From assembly GCF_035046485.1 (NCBI RefSeq), contig NC_085138.1, forward strand, positions 294,854,256 to 294,918,255: a stretch of DNA of 64,000 bases, given 5' to 3'. The notes below the pieces were generated by a model. It was not told the DNA's origin and did no database searches. It saw only the letters and a list, made by a program, of their open reading frames with translations. The DNA is from Aedes albopictus (taxonomy: Eukaryota > Arthropoda > Insecta > Diptera > Culicidae). Position numbers and translations under genes: made by a program. Shown one piece after another: positions 51,995 to 64,000 of the stretch (positions within the stretch are counted from its first letter, which is position 1; each line of letters begins with the position of its first letter).

Positions 51995-53210
51995 TTGAAA
52001 GAATATGGGGAAATATATAGATAGATGTAATCGTAATCGCTGTAATCGCTTCAGCTGCCTTCTCGCGGGCGTGATTGATATGGCTGTTAAAGTTTAGCCA
52101 GTCGTCGATCAACATTCCAAGATGCTTTACTCCTCGCTTTGAGTTGATGGTGACTGAAACTTTAACCTACTACTCCACCTTCCGGTTACTGCTTATCAAT
52201 ATTCTCTTTATCACAGCTTTATTCAGTACATCTTATATCTCACAGTTTGACATAACTTTCTCCCGGAGTTTTCCATTTGTGTCGAGCAGACATATAGGCC
52301 TATGCGCCCATGAATCACCGGGTGGCTTGCCGTTTCTGCCATGTGGGTCGAAACATATCCGGGTTTTGCTGGATTGCTGTTTCCAGACCCATGTTAGAGA
52401 TGCCATTCAGTCCTCGTACTTTATTGGTTTTAAAACTTTTCGGTACGGTGATGAGCTCCTGGTTGAACATTCGAGTTTCGTCCATATTAGCGGTAACCTT
52501 CCATATGGTGAAAGGGCTCATATCGTTGGCTTGTGCTGCGGAATAGTCCATATATTATGGCTTTTAGCTTATTTGTACACCTCTCGGGTGCGGTTGCAGG
52601 GTCTTTTGACCTTGCTGTATCCAATCTGTAGGCATCTCCCCATGGATTTGTGTTCACGTTACGGCAGAGTTCCTGCATGTATGCTGCATTGCCTTGCTTG
52701 ATGCCCTTTTTGAGAGCCGCTCTTGCTGCCCACTGATTTGCGTGCTTTCCTTTCTTCATCAGTGTGGACGCTTCACATTCTCCTCCTAGCTCGAAGACTG
52801 TTCTGACGGCGATCCTTCCATTCCACCAGTAGACTGGGCGGCTGACGTTCCGCGGCTGTATCTTTTACGGCATGGTTGCATCGCAAGTTTAATCCAGAAC
52901 CAAAACCAGCTCGTCCGGAATTAGGTTTAGCAGGTGGCGCCTCATACCGAAACGTTTCTGCGAACTCCTTCTTATCGAAAGCTTCTGTCCTCCTCTTCCT
53001 CTTGGATCCACACCAGCTTCCGTCTGTACCCGTTCTCCTCGGATCGACATGGGCATAGTCTTCACAAACTCTCCAGTTAGTGCCGGACTGCTGAACTGAT
53101 AGACTCTCTGTCTCCTTTTCGATAGGTACTTGTGGATCCTTCGTTGACTAATACTACGTTCAATCCAGACAGTAGTGCTTCCAGCAGGCTCCAACCTCTG
53201 CGGTATGAGA
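51995..53210 (-). pseudogene. decayed R1-clade non-LTR element (endonuclease to RT)
   Basis: Minus-strand pieces run in element order. Near 53130-53050 is the end of the endonuclease (STSTYRKGDRESIS, then NWRVCEDYAHVD). At 52759-52487 is a linker with NPWGDAYRL and PERCTNKLKAIIYGLF. At ~52480-52315 is the RT start (KVRGLNGISNMGLETAIQQNPDMF). At ~52100 is the late RT block (IDDWLNFNSHINHAREKAAEA). The RT core between the last two is mostly missing. Multiple frameshifts and stops. Confidence 0.75.
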
Positions 53211-54935
53211 GGCAGCTACCGCACCCATCCGCCCAGGCATGGAAAACACCGGCAATGACAGCTGGCCTTTGTCACCAAGCTCCTTCATTATTTGATCTGT
53301 GGGGTATGAACAAAGCTGAGTAGCATTTCCCATGCTTGTATTTCCCCTAGCAAGCATCAGTGACAGCCAGCACCATGACGGGGTCGTCGTCAGTGTGATG
53401 CTGCCTCATTTGACGAGTGGACTGTTGGCGGAGCAAGTCGCCATCACCGTGAGGTTCCGTATTATGGCAAGTGATTCTACTGCAGTTTGCTAAGATGGTT
53501 GGGAACGGAGTGTTCCAGTGAGTTGCCCGGTATTAACATGATCCAGCACCTGATTGAACCGATCTATCGTCCAACGTGGAGAAGCGTAGCAGCTACATAT
53601 GCAGGCACCGTTGACCTTGGCTATCACGATACACTGTACGGGATCTTCCTACCTTCCAAATTGCAGTGGTTCCAGCTTCATACGCTACCCAGTTACCACT
53701 TCCGAACGGGACACGATACAGTGCGATCATACGGATATGAGGTGGATACTACGCAACATTTCATTCTCTTAGTGAATTGTGTAGTGCTGGTAGTGATATC
53801 TTGTCTCAAAGACAGATTTCGTTGAAGGTTGTAACTGGAATAATCTTTATTTAAATTCTAAACTTAAGCTATCCCTTATTTACTGCAGGTATCTGAAGTC
53901 CTTATTTATATATTATTTTTTAATTTTTTTTTATTTACTAGTTATTTAACCAATCAGTGCACTGATCGGGAGAGGGAGAACATAGTAAAAGAGAGACCAC
54001 CGAGACAGTGCTGTCGCACTGCATGGCGCAATGGCAACAGCCCTGCTTGGGAACAATAACCCCGTAAGTTGACACTTACTTGAGAAACACTTATGCAATG
54101 TAACAGCCATCAGCCTGATGGGTTGCTGACTGCCGATGTCTAGAGTTGACTCTAATTGACATGTGTGAAGCACATGCCACAATTGCCACAGCAGTTGCTG
54201 CGAGGTGTCACTGTGATTGAGGTTAATTTGTATTACCTTCGCTGTTATTTACCGGTGAGCGCCTCCCAAGTAACAAAATTAATTTTATAATGCTTTTGAA
54301 GTATTCTTCAACACCTGTTCTTTAAAACCATGCATAAATCAAATTGCTCTGCAACACGACATCAACTCAACCATAAACCCGCCATAAGACCAAAGAGGCC
54401 CATCCTAAGATGCTCTTGGAGAGTTGTTTTTAAATTTCTCTTAAAACTTGTTGTACTTCCCAAGTTGTCCTCAAGGCGAATTGCTCTCTCCTTGTAGAAT
54501 TCTTCAAGTGCACGATAAAACGATAATAAATTTGTCAGTGTTGTTGCTGATGCAGCTTTTATGTCGACAGAAAAGTTTGGTGAATTAAATTGAAATTAAA
54601 AACACAATGAAAATGACACATTATTGTAATCGGGATTAATTTATTACACAAATTGGAAATATTTCCGTGGTGTAACAAGGATGCCAAATGCCAAGCGAAA
54701 TTCATCGTATATATGTTGCAAGATACTTCCAAAAATTGCAACGCGCTTCCATTATAACGCACTAATAAAATATTTAAAAATATTATTCCTGGTCATGCGA
54801 ACATTGCTCATGAGTTTTCTCAACATGGCTTCCATTGAAATGTAGGCCGGTGGTCGGTCCATCATCGATGGTTTTAATCAACATCACCATAAGATCGTCT
54901 TAAATGTCTTTCAACTCATGCCAGAGCTAAAAGCA
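53211..54935. other. unassigned region
   Basis: 53211-53360 may be more of the R1 endonuclease, very decayed. A 112-codon plus ORF (53487-53825) matches nothing I know. 53830-54250 has an LTR-like feel (mixed composition, no ORF) but no paired copy or termini. Confidence 0.3.
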
Positions 54936-54937
54936 TA

Positions 54938-55790
54938 ACTCAAGAATACTAGGATTTATAACGTTCTCAATGCAGCCTGGTTGGCCTCCATCAAGAACGT
55001 CTTAAATTTATTTCATCTTATGCAGGGGTAAGAAGTATTACTCAAGAGTACTCAGGTTTATGACGTTCTTGATATAGGTTTATGCAAACTCCGCCAAGAA
55101 CGTCATAAATCATGTACGCCAAATTGTAAACAAACAATAAATTATCGCACCGCGGTGGATTTTGTGAATCTCGTCCGATGAATTTATTTATCAGCCCGGT
55201 ACCGTTGCCAACCAGGCAGACCTTTTTCGATAACCGGCCTTGATGCGGTGCAGTGCCTCATTCCTCTGGTCAGCACTGCCAACAGGTAAGTAGTTGTTGA
55301 TTTTGAAGATCGATGATTGGAACCCCGATTGCACGGGAAACGACGTCCTAGATGACCATACCCACCTCATTTCGAATGCTGCAACCGGAGGAACTTGGCA
55401 CTGCACCGCGTTGCGGTTGGGTTTCCGGGTAGGTGTTCTTCATTGGCAGCAATAATGGAACGATGAGAATCAAAATCTGATGCTTGAGTTTTTTCTTGTA
55501 TTTTTCATGTACCAAACTGTTCTTATGCGAGAACAGTTACTCTTGATCAAGAACGGATGATTGAAGATAACTACAAGAACCTTATAAAACTGAAAATAAG
55601 TTCAACAGTTCTTGTTGTGTTTATGGTTTTATGAACTGAACCTCAAGTATTCTTGGAGGTGTTTTTAAAACCACATATTGACGAAGAATAGTTGTGCTCA
55701 GCTGAGACTCCGATAAGATCAACTAGAATATGCAATGTTCCGATAAAACTATCATAAAAACAAATATACCAAATAGAATTAAGATTGTTA
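54938..55790. repeat. 855-base interspersed repeat, copy 2
   Basis: Counterpart of 5383-6240 in the same orientation. Differences are scattered substitutions and small indels (for example near 55185-55200 and 55420). Confidence 0.75.
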
Positions 55791-56061
55791 CTTAGCGTTC
55801 AACTCGACACTTTGAGTCATTTGCACAGATGATGGCTTCTTACACTTTCGTGCTTTGTTGCCGACGTCTCCGCATGCATCTCCTACACAGTTTTGATCGA
55901 TCTGATCCCTTACAGTTTTGTGCCAGATGACTAAATTCCTGGCATCTGAAGCATACATACCTCTGGTTGTTGAGGTTGGCTCAATGGTATCAGGTATCAA
56001 TAGGTCGGCTCCAGAGGCACGTTCTCCTCCATTTGGGAAATTTGTGCCATCGCGATGAATA

Positions 56062-59000
56062 CAAGCATACATACATACATTTATTTGTTCAACATCATTA
56101 AGACAAGACATAATCAACAATAGTAAGCTACAATACTCGGTTTGTGGCTGCCACTCTCCATCCTCGGTCGCGCCCAATGCTCGCCAAGTCACGCTCCACC
56201 TGGTCCGCCCATCGTGCTCTCTGCACTCCACGCCTTCTTGTGCCAACCGGATCAGTTGCAAACACCAGCTTTGCAGGGTTGTTGACCGGCATTCTTGCAA
56301 CATGCCCTGCTCATCGTATCCTTCCGGCATTGGCCACCTTCTGGATGCTGGGTTCGCTGTAAAGTGCAGCGAGCTCGTGGTTCATTCTTCTCCGCCACAC
56401 ACCGTTCTCCTGCAAACCGCCGAAAATCGTCCTTCGCACACGTCGCTCGAAAACTCCGAGTGCTTGCAGGTCCTCCTTGAGCATGGTCCATGTTCCGTGC
56501 CCGTAGGAGACAACCGGTCTTATTAGCGTTTTGTTCATGGTGCATTTGGTGCGTGGATGAATCTTTTTCGACCGCAGCTTCTTCTGGAGCCCGTAGTAGG
56601 CCCGACTTCCGCTGATGATGTGCCTCCGAATTTCACGGCTCACGTTGTTGTCAGCCGTCAGTAAGGATCCGAGGTAGACGAATTCCTCCACCACTTCGAA
56701 AGTATCACCGTCTATCGTAACATTACTAACCAGACGGGTCCGGTCGTGTTCGGTTCCGCCTACCAGCATGCACTTTGTTTTTGAGGCGTTCATCACCAGT
56801 CCGACCTTGGCTGCTTCACGTTTCAGGCGGGTGTACAGTTCTGCCACCGTTCCAAATGTTCTAGCAATAATATCCATGTCATCCGCAAAACAGACAAATT
56901 GGCCGGATTTTGTGAAGATCGTACCCCGGCTGTTGAGCCCGTGCTCGTCCCATAACACCTTCCAGGGCGATGTTGAATAGTAGGCAGGAAAGTCCATTAC
57001 CTTGTCGTAGTCCCCGTCGAGATTCGAATGAACTGGATAGTTCACCCGAAATCCTTACACTGTTCTGCACACCGTCCATCGTTGCTTTGATCAGTCTAGT
57101 CAGCTTCCCGGGAAAGCTATTCTCGTCCATAATTTTCCATAGCTCTGTGCGGTCGATACTGTCGTATGCCGCTTTGAAGTCGATGAACAGGTGGTGCGTT
57201 GGGACCTAGTATTCACGGCATTTCTGGAGGATTTGCCGTACGGTGAAGATCTGGTCCGTTGTCGACCGGCTGTCGATGAAACCGGCTTGGTAGCTTCCCA
57301 CGAACTCATTTACTTTAGGTGAAAGACGACGGAAGATCATCTGGGATAGCACTTTGTTGGCGGCATTCAAATGGTGATCGCTCGAAAGTTCTCACACATT
57401 AACTTGTCGCCGTTCTTGTGGATGGGACAGATTATCGCTTCCTTCCACTCCTCCGGTAGCTGTTCGGTTTCCCAGATCTTGACTACTAACTGGTGCAGAC
57501 AGGTGGCCAACTTTTCCGGGCCCATCTTGATGAGTTCAGCTGCGATACCGTCCTTACCAGCCGCTTTGTTGTTTTTGAGCTGGTGGATGGCATCCTTAAC
57601 TTCCCTCAGCGTGTGAGTTGGTTCGTTCCCGTCCTCTGCTGCACCAACATAGTCATTTCCTCCGCTGCCTTGGTCCTCCGTGCCTACATTCTCTTCGCCA
57701 TTCAGGTGCTCGTCGAAGTGCTGCTTCCACCTTTCGATCACCTCACGTTTGTCCGTCAGGAGGCTCCCGTCCTTATCCCTGCATATTTCAGCTCGCGGCA
57801 CGTAGCCTTTGCGGGATGCGTTGAGCTTCTGGTAGAACTTACGTGTATCTTGTGAACGGCACAGCAGTTCCATTTCCTGGCACTCCGCTTCTTCTAGGCG
57901 GCGCTTTTTCTCCCGGAAGAGACGGGTCTGCTGCTTTCGCTTCTGTCTGTATCGCTCCATATTCTGTCGGGTTCCATGCTGCAGCACGACCGCCCGCGCT
58001 GCATCCTTCTCCTCCAGAACCGCTCTGCACTCCTCGTCGAACCAATCGTTTCGTCGACTCCGTTCTACGTACCCGATAGTGCTCTCGGCTGCGTTGTTGA
58101 TGGCTGCTTTCACTGTACTCCAACAGTCCTCTAAAGGGGCCACATCGAGCACACCCTCGTCTGGCAACGCTGCCTCGAGATTCTGCGCGTATGCGGTGGC
58201 GACATCCGGTTGATTCAGTCGCTCTAGATCGTACCGGGTCGGCCGCCGGTACTGTACATTGTTTATAACGGAGAGTTTTGAGCGCAGTTTAACCATCACC
58301 AGGTAGTGATCAGAGTCGATACTAGCGCCACGATAGGTCCTAACGTCGATAATGTCGGAGAAGTGCCGTCCATCAATCAGAACGTGGTCGATTTGAGATT
58401 CCGTTTGTTGTGGTGATCTCCAGGCGTAACGATACGGGAGGCTGTGCTGGAAGATGGTGCTACGAATGGCCTTGTTCTTGGAGGCGGTGAAATCGATGAG
58501 GCGTAAGCCATTTTCTTTCGTCAGCTGGTGGGCGCTGAACTTTCCAATCGTCGGTCTGAATTCCTCCTCCTGGCCTACCTGAGCGTTTAGATCCCCTATG
58601 ATGATCTTGACGTCGTGGTTTGGGCAGCGGTCATACTCGCGTTCGAGCTGCGCGTAAAATGCGTCTTTGTCATCATCAGTGCTTCCGGAGTGAGGGCTGA
58701 TCACGTTTATTATGCTGAAGTTGAAGAATCGGCCTTTGATCCTCAACCTGCACATTCTTTCGTCGATCGGCCACCAATCGATCACGCGCCTCTGCATATC
58801 GCCCATCACTATGAAGGCTGTTCCCAACTCACGTGTGTTGCGCAACTATGGTAGATGGTATGATTACCTCTAAACGTTCGCACCATAGATCCTGTCCAAC
58901 ACACCTCCTGCAGCGCTACGATTCCGAACCCGCGGTCCTTCAGTATATCGGCGAGTATGCGGGTGCTCCCGATGAAGTTGAGAGATCTGCAGTTCCACGT

Positions 59001-59160
59001 ACCGAGCTTCCAATCGCAAGTCCCTTTTCGTCGCTGTGGTCGTCGCCATTGGTATCGGTTCGCATTCTTCTCTTGTTGATTTTTCGGTGCTAAGTCTTTT
59101 TTACGGCTGGCTTGCAGGGCCTGACACCAACCCACTAACCCAGGGAGCTGGGCTTACCAA
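56062..59160 (-). mobile_element. near full-length RTE-clade non-LTR retrotransposon
   Basis: About 3.1 kb on minus from upstream of the endonuclease to a 3' end with AATAAA and an (ATGT)n tail (plus-strand GCATACATACATACATTT at ~56068). Structure: apurinic-type endonuclease, reverse transcriptase, C-terminal domain, short 3' UTR. Short tandem tails are typical of RTE. A target duplication was not found. Confidence 0.85.
56128..59135 (-). pseudogene. RTE ORF2 (endonuclease + reverse transcriptase), disabled
   Basis: The endonuclease begins in frame 59135-58840 (LGTWNCRSLN, LQEVCWTG). It shifts near 58845 into 58845-57367 (GDLNAQVG, QIDHVLIDGR, SDHYLV), which carries the linker and RT start (NNKAAGKDGI, LPEEWKEAIICPIHKNGDK, NFRAITI). 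One base is lost there (ITI then LNAANK in another frame). Then come a TAG in REY-stop-VPTHH, FIDFKAAYDSIDR, GLRQG and the FADD active site (~56888). A TGA replaces the Trp codon in RIR(W)AGHVARM at 56311, and the frame ends at 56128. So at least two frameshifts and two stops: dead, but otherwise complete. Confidence 0.85.
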
Positions 59161-59164
59161 CTAC

Positions 59165-60805
59165 AGTGCTAAATAGCTAGGCTCAAGCGCCAGTCTTCAC
59201 CGATATTCATATCGTCAATAAATATGACTAAATTTTCAGCTGCGACAAATCATTTATCATGAAGATACCAAAATCTATGTTACTTAAAATGGGAAATCTC
59301 TGTACCCTTAATGAGAGTTTCCTGCCGTATGCAGCGTATATTATCTATGGGGTGTTCCGACCGGAAGAATCCTATTTGACACCATCAACGACGTCGTTGA
59401 AGTTGGTGTCATTATCTTCTTCTGCCACCGAAATTTGATGACACAGTTGAAAGTCGGAAATTCGGATTGCTTCCGTCTGTTTTTGCACTGCACGAATGGT
59501 TCTTATTATTTTTAGTTCAATATTAGGGTGGTATTCATGACAAAAAATCATTGGATTTATAAGTTACTAATTGAAAATTCTAGTATTTATTTTTTCAAAA
59601 TTTGTTTTAATGATAAATTTTGAGGATATTTGGTTGTTAAAATTAAAAATGTAGTTCAGTGGTTTTGAACATTGATTTTTTTTTAGGCAATCTATATAAT
59701 AAATCTAGTTTGTCCTTATAAGAAATCAAATGAAAGACAAATCTTCGAAAAACTCAAATTAACATAAATCTGCACCTTTACCAGGTGCAAACATCGAACC
59801 ACCCTACTGCTCACAGTTTGCACACCAGATTTCCTCGAACTTGTTTTAATCAGTCTCATTTTACGTGGAACCAAGCTTCTGAAGCCAACATCAACGCGTC
59901 GTCCACTTCCTCGTACGAAAATTGCAGCCGGCAGTTCATCACCAATCGGTTGCTTAACCTGTCCCAAACCAAAACCACTCACAGCACAGCACGCCCCAAA
60001 ACAGCAAATAAGACAAGAGGAAGGAAACTGGTAAATCCTCGAGAGACAATATCCGAAACTAGATTAAACGACAAACAAGCAAACAGTTGAGAATAAAAAG
60101 GAAAATCCCTGTAGGAAAAAAAATAGCCCGGAAGAAGCATGAGTCGAAATGAGTTTTTCGTGACAAGACATCGCATCGGGGGAGTGAGTGGTGGGAGTAT
60201 CAATCGTTACGATGTTACTAAGACGTTTGATGAAAGCGAAATCGTCCATCAAGGGCCCCAGCCATGGATCCCTGAATGGATGGATGGATGGGGAGGAAAT
60301 GGACTAATGTGAGCCCGGCTCCAACTCCGGGAACGATATTGATGATTTCTTAATAAGCTCGGGCGAAATTAATTTTGGCGTCGGGCAAGTCGTCGTCTTC
60401 TCGTCGTTCTCGTCGTCCAACTCCAGCAGCTGCGTGTCATTTTCACTGATGATGAAGCAAACGCTTCTTCGTCGAGTCGACAAACCGACTGACGAAGGTT
60501 CGCTTTGACGGCGACAGGCAAGCGAGCGTCGTTCATGGGAACAAGTAAGACCATGACGAAGATGACAGCGAAAATTTTCTCGATTTGCTTTTGACGTGGC
60601 TAAGCGCTCGGAGAAGATTAAAGCCGGCCATAGTGAAGGGTGGTGAATGATTTTGTCATTTCATTTAGCGATTTTGAAATGATATTTTTCAACTTTGTTC
60701 ATTGAAGTGGAAACATGCTGCAGTGTGAGAACATCGAAAGCGAAATTTTTAGTGGATTTTGTTTTACGATTAGTTTTGGATATTTTTATGAAGATTACAC
60801 GCACT
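59165..60805. other. unassigned region
   Basis: AT-rich and unique-looking. It has a TCGTCGTCTTCTCGTCGTTC-like low-complexity stretch at ~60390 and a GATGGATGGATGG run at ~60275. No gene or element ends recognised. Confidence 0.35.
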
Positions 60806-60809
60806 TCTC

Positions 60810-62551
60810 ATGAAAGAAGGTCACGGGGTATTCTCAAAGGAATTCCCAGAGTAATTCGTAGAAGAATTATCGGAGAAATTTCTGGTACAATTCCCACAAA
60901 AATTCCTGAAGGAATCCATACCGAAACTATTGGAAAAAAATCCACAGAAATTCCTGTAGGAATTCAAAGGGATATATTCAGAGAAACTCAGGCAAGAATA
61001 ATCAGAAGTTTAAAAAAATACTTCCTAGAGAAGTATCCAGAGGAGTTTCTAGAGAAATTCACAGAGTAATTTCCAGAGGCATTACTGAGAAATTTTCAAA
61101 GCAGTTCCTAAAGCGATTTCTAGAGAAGTTTCTAGAGAGATTCTCAAAAGATTCCTTCATTAATTCTCAAAGGAATCCCCAGAGGAATTCTCAGATAAAT
61201 TCTTAGAGGTGTTCCCAGAGGAATTTGTTTGAAATTTTTTAGGAATTCCTAGAGGAGTTCTTTGAGGACTTTCTAATGCCATGCCAAAAAAATCCTCAAA
61301 GAATTCCCGCAAGGATTCTTAGAGGAATTCCTAACGGAATTTCAAGAGAAATTCCCAGAAGAATTCGAGATAAACTCCTAGAGAAATTCCAGGATAAAAT
61401 CCTGAAGAAACTCCTAGGAGAGTTTTCGAAGGAATTCCCAGGGGAATTCCCGGAGAATTTCCTAGACGATTTTCGGAAGAAATTCCTGAATGAATTCTCG
61501 GAGAAATTTTCAGAGGATTTCCCAATGAAAATTCCGGAGGAATTCCCAGAAGAATTCCCAGAGCAATTCACGGAGGAATTCCCAAAGAAATTTCCGGAGG
61601 AATCCAAGGAGGATTTCCCGGGGAATTCCCGGAAAAAATCGCGGAGAAATTCGTGGAAGAATTCCCAGGTGAATGCTGGAGTAATTTCCAGGCGGAGTTC
61701 CCAGACGAATTGCAGTAGGAATTCCCGGAGGCATTCCAGATTCCCAGAGATATTCCAGGAAAAACTCTTAGATGAATTTCAGGAGGAATTTCCAGAAGAA
61801 TTCCCGGAGTAACTCCCAGAGGAACTCCAGCTGGAGAATTCCCAGAAGATTCTCGGAGGAATTCCTTGAGAAATTTTTGGAGGAATTCCTGAAGGAATTC
61901 CCGGACGAATTCCCGGATGAATTCGCGACGGAATTCTCGGAGTTATACCCAGGAAATTCCGCGGATGAATTTCAAAATAAATTACCAGAAAAATTCGCCG
62001 TGGAATTCCCAGAGGAGTTCACAGAGGAATTCCAGGAGGAATTTCAGGAGGAATTCCCAGAGAAATTCCAGGAAAACTTCCCACAGCAAATTTAGGAGGA
62101 ATTACAAAAGAAATTCCCGGAGAAGTTCTAGGAAAAATTCTCAGAGGAATTCCCAGATGAATTCCACGAGAGGAATTCTTAGAGGAATTCCTTGAGGAAT
62201 TCGTAAAGGAATTTCTTATATGAATTCTTGGAGAAATCCCAGGAGGAATTTCTAAAGGAAAGTAATAAGGAATTCCAGGAGGAATTCAAAAAAAAATAAA
62301 AAGAATCCCCGAGGAATTCCCAGAAGAGTTCCCGGAGGAATTTCGAGAAATATTGCTGGAGGAATTCAGGAGGAGGAATTTCAAGAGGAGTTTCAGGAGG
62401 GATTCCCAGAGGAATTGAAAGGAGAACTCTCGGGGGAATTCCAGTAGGAATTCCAGCAGTAAATTCAAAATTAATTCTAAAACGAATTTCCAAAGGAATG
62501 CGTGGAGGAATTCCAAAATAATTATACCGCAGAAATTTTATTGTGAAATTA
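60810..62551. repeat. GAATTCC array with 12-base period
   Basis: Units of the form GAATTCCCAGAG / GAATTCCAGGAG, for example around 61540-61600 and 62020-62080, each holding an EcoRI-type palindrome. Translates as (EFPE)n in one frame, hence the long ORFs (61276-61812), which are not genes. Confidence 0.85.
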
Positions 62552-63320
62552 CCTGTTAGAATTAGAGGAATTTCAAAGCAAAGCAAAGATAACAGGTACA
62601 CATCGTAGTTGCTACTCCGTGATTGACCAGAACAATCGAAGTTGCACAGAGAGCCAATGAATGTGAAAGCTTGGTACTAGCTAACCATTCTCAATGTGCA
62701 CAATTCGAGAGTTCAGCTATTTAAAGTCAATAACGGCGCTGGCCACGTCCTTACGGTCATCAGGAAAGGGAAGGAATGTTAGTTCGACAACCGTTGCTAC
62801 TAGAAACCGTGGAATCCACAGCATCCCCACAGTTGTCACGGGAAGGAATGGTGGTTAGTAGGGTAGGGTAAGGTGTGGATCTAGGAGCCACCTCTGTTAG
62901 GTGATATGATCCACTAGTTATATGGAAATACACGTCGCGGTCTTCATCACGATTATGATTTATTTGATCACGATGACCACTGATCCCGGATTTCGTGCTC
63001 GCGTTTCCATCGCCCTACCGTGGAAACCGACTGATCTACGAATATTGTAGCGCGATTCTGATCCCGGATTTTTCACTCGCACCCCCATCACTCTTACCTG
63101 AAAATTGTCTGCCATTCGAAAATTCTCAAGCTAATCTGATTCCGCATTCCACACTCGCGCTTGCATGGCTCTACCGAGAAAACCGACTGACCAACGAATA
63201 TTGTAGCGCGATTCTGAACCCGGATTTTTCACTCGCACTTCCATCGCCCTACCGAGAAAACCGACTGACCAACGAATATTGTAGCGCGATTCTGACCCTG
63301 TTAGAATTAGAGGAATTTCA
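62552..63320. repeat. segment bounded by a 24-base direct repeat
   Basis: CCTGTTAGAATTAGAGGAAT plus TTCA occurs exactly at 62552-62575 and 63297-63320. The ~720 bases between them differ in composition from the surrounding GAATTCC arrays and end in the 78-base tandem repeat. Confidence 0.75.
62982..63293. repeat. 78-base tandem repeat, exactly four copies
   Basis: Copies start at 62982, 63060, 63138 and 63216 with GATCCCGGATTT-like beginnings; three end with GAATATTGTAGCGCGATTCT. Copies 1, 3 and 4 are close and copy 2 is more diverged. 78 is a multiple of three, so a 26-residue repeat stays open in one frame, but there is no other sign of coding. Confidence 0.9.
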
Positions 63321-64000
63321 GCAGGAATTCGCAGAGAAGTTCTCGGCGGAGTTCCCAGAGGCATTCTAAAGAAATTGCTAAAGGAAATCTTAGAGGAATT
63401 CCAGGAGGAATTCCTAGAGAAATTCCCGGAGGAATCCCCAGAGGCATTACCAGAGGAAATCCCAGAGGAATTACAGGAGGAATGCATACAGGGATTCCCA
63501 GAGGAATTGCCAGAGGAACTCCTAGAGAAATTTTCAGAGAAATTACTAGAGGAATTTCTAGAGGAATTTCAGGAGGAATTCACAGAGAAATTCTCAGAGG
63601 AATCCCCAGAGGAATTGCCAGACGATTTTTTGAAGGAATTCCCCTAAGAATTTCCAGAGGATTTCCCGGATGAATTGCCAGACGAGTTTCCAGAGGAATT
63701 CACGGAGGAATTCTCAGATGCATTTCCAGAGGAATTCCTAGGTGAATTTCAGGAGGAATCCGCAGAGGAATTCTCAGAGGAATTCCCAGAGGCATTCCCG
63801 AAGAAATTCCCGGGTTTTCCGGAGAAGTTTTATACCAAGAAGGATTTCCACAGAAATTCCTGGAGGAATTATCAAAAATTTGTGGAAGCATCGCAGGATA
63901 TTTTTGGCTTTTGCATAGGAATTCCTGCGAGAAATCCTAAAAAAATCACAGCAGAAGTTCCTACCCCCAGAATTCATGTTAGCGGATATTGCTTGAATCT
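63321..64000. repeat. GAATTCC array continuing to the window end
   Basis: Same 12-base units as 60810-62551 (GAGGAATTCCTAGAGAAATT). Runs to about 63970. Confidence 0.8.

Noticed and set aside
53830..54250. Solo-LTR candidate
   Set aside because: No TG...CA ends, target duplication or second copy found.

Overview
This window looks like non-genic DNA from a culicine mosquito, most likely Aedes. The evidence is a Feilai-type tRNA-derived SINE, RTE and R1-type non-LTR retrotransposons, a Pao/Bel LTR element, many TA-flanked inverted-repeat elements, and the diverged minisatellites typical of Aedes (12-base GAATTCC units, ATGGCGGC arrays). The species call is an inference. I found no host gene with an intact, recognisable reading frame. 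The only long intact ORFs belong to mobile elements. One processed-looking histone H3 pseudogene is present.

Layout. 0-1.6 kb: remnant of a non-LTR ORF1 (minus). 1.67-5.35 kb: a TA-flanked element with ~640-base terminal inverted repeats (TIRs), holding a retroposon with one intact 337-codon ORF1-like gene and no ORF2, and interrupted near its right end by a Feilai SINE. 6.5-7.7 kb: PIF/Harbinger-like element. 7.7-11.6 kb: decayed Pao/Bel reverse transcriptase split by a 3.1 kb TA-flanked foldback element, which itself carries a 444-base inverted-repeat insertion. 15.3-18.3 kb: diverged tandem duplication, a SINE carrying a TTAA-flanked insertion, and a 1.7 kb CAGGGTGGCCAC element. 20.6-22.3 kb: RTE fragments and a SINE. 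24.2-28.1 kb: half of an inverted-repeat element, a degenerate tandem repeat, then 2.4 kb of an 11-base satellite split by a 269-base element. 28.7-35 kb: small inverted-repeat elements, the H3 pseudogene and several minisatellites.

36.6-49.1 kb is one hAT-like element by its ends (14-base TIR, 8-base target duplication). It has grown to 12.5 kb and holds head-to-head GAATTCC arrays plus a complete Pao/Bel retrotransposon (37471-44973, minus) with apparently identical 614-base LTRs, a tRNA-His primer site and an uninterrupted gag-pol frame. 47.6-50.1 kb: two TA-flanked elements. 50.5-53.2 kb: another GAATTCC-type array and a decayed R1-clade element. 54.9-55.8 kb: second copy of an 855-base repeat also present at 5.4 kb. 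56.1-59.1 kb: nearly full-length but disabled RTE element. 60.8-64 kb: GAATTCC arrays around a 4 x 78-base tandem repeat.

The window is best read as nested insertions whose order can be recovered from target duplications. Potentially active components are the Pao/Bel element (probably recent) and the ORF1-only retroposon, which would need proteins from elsewhere to move.
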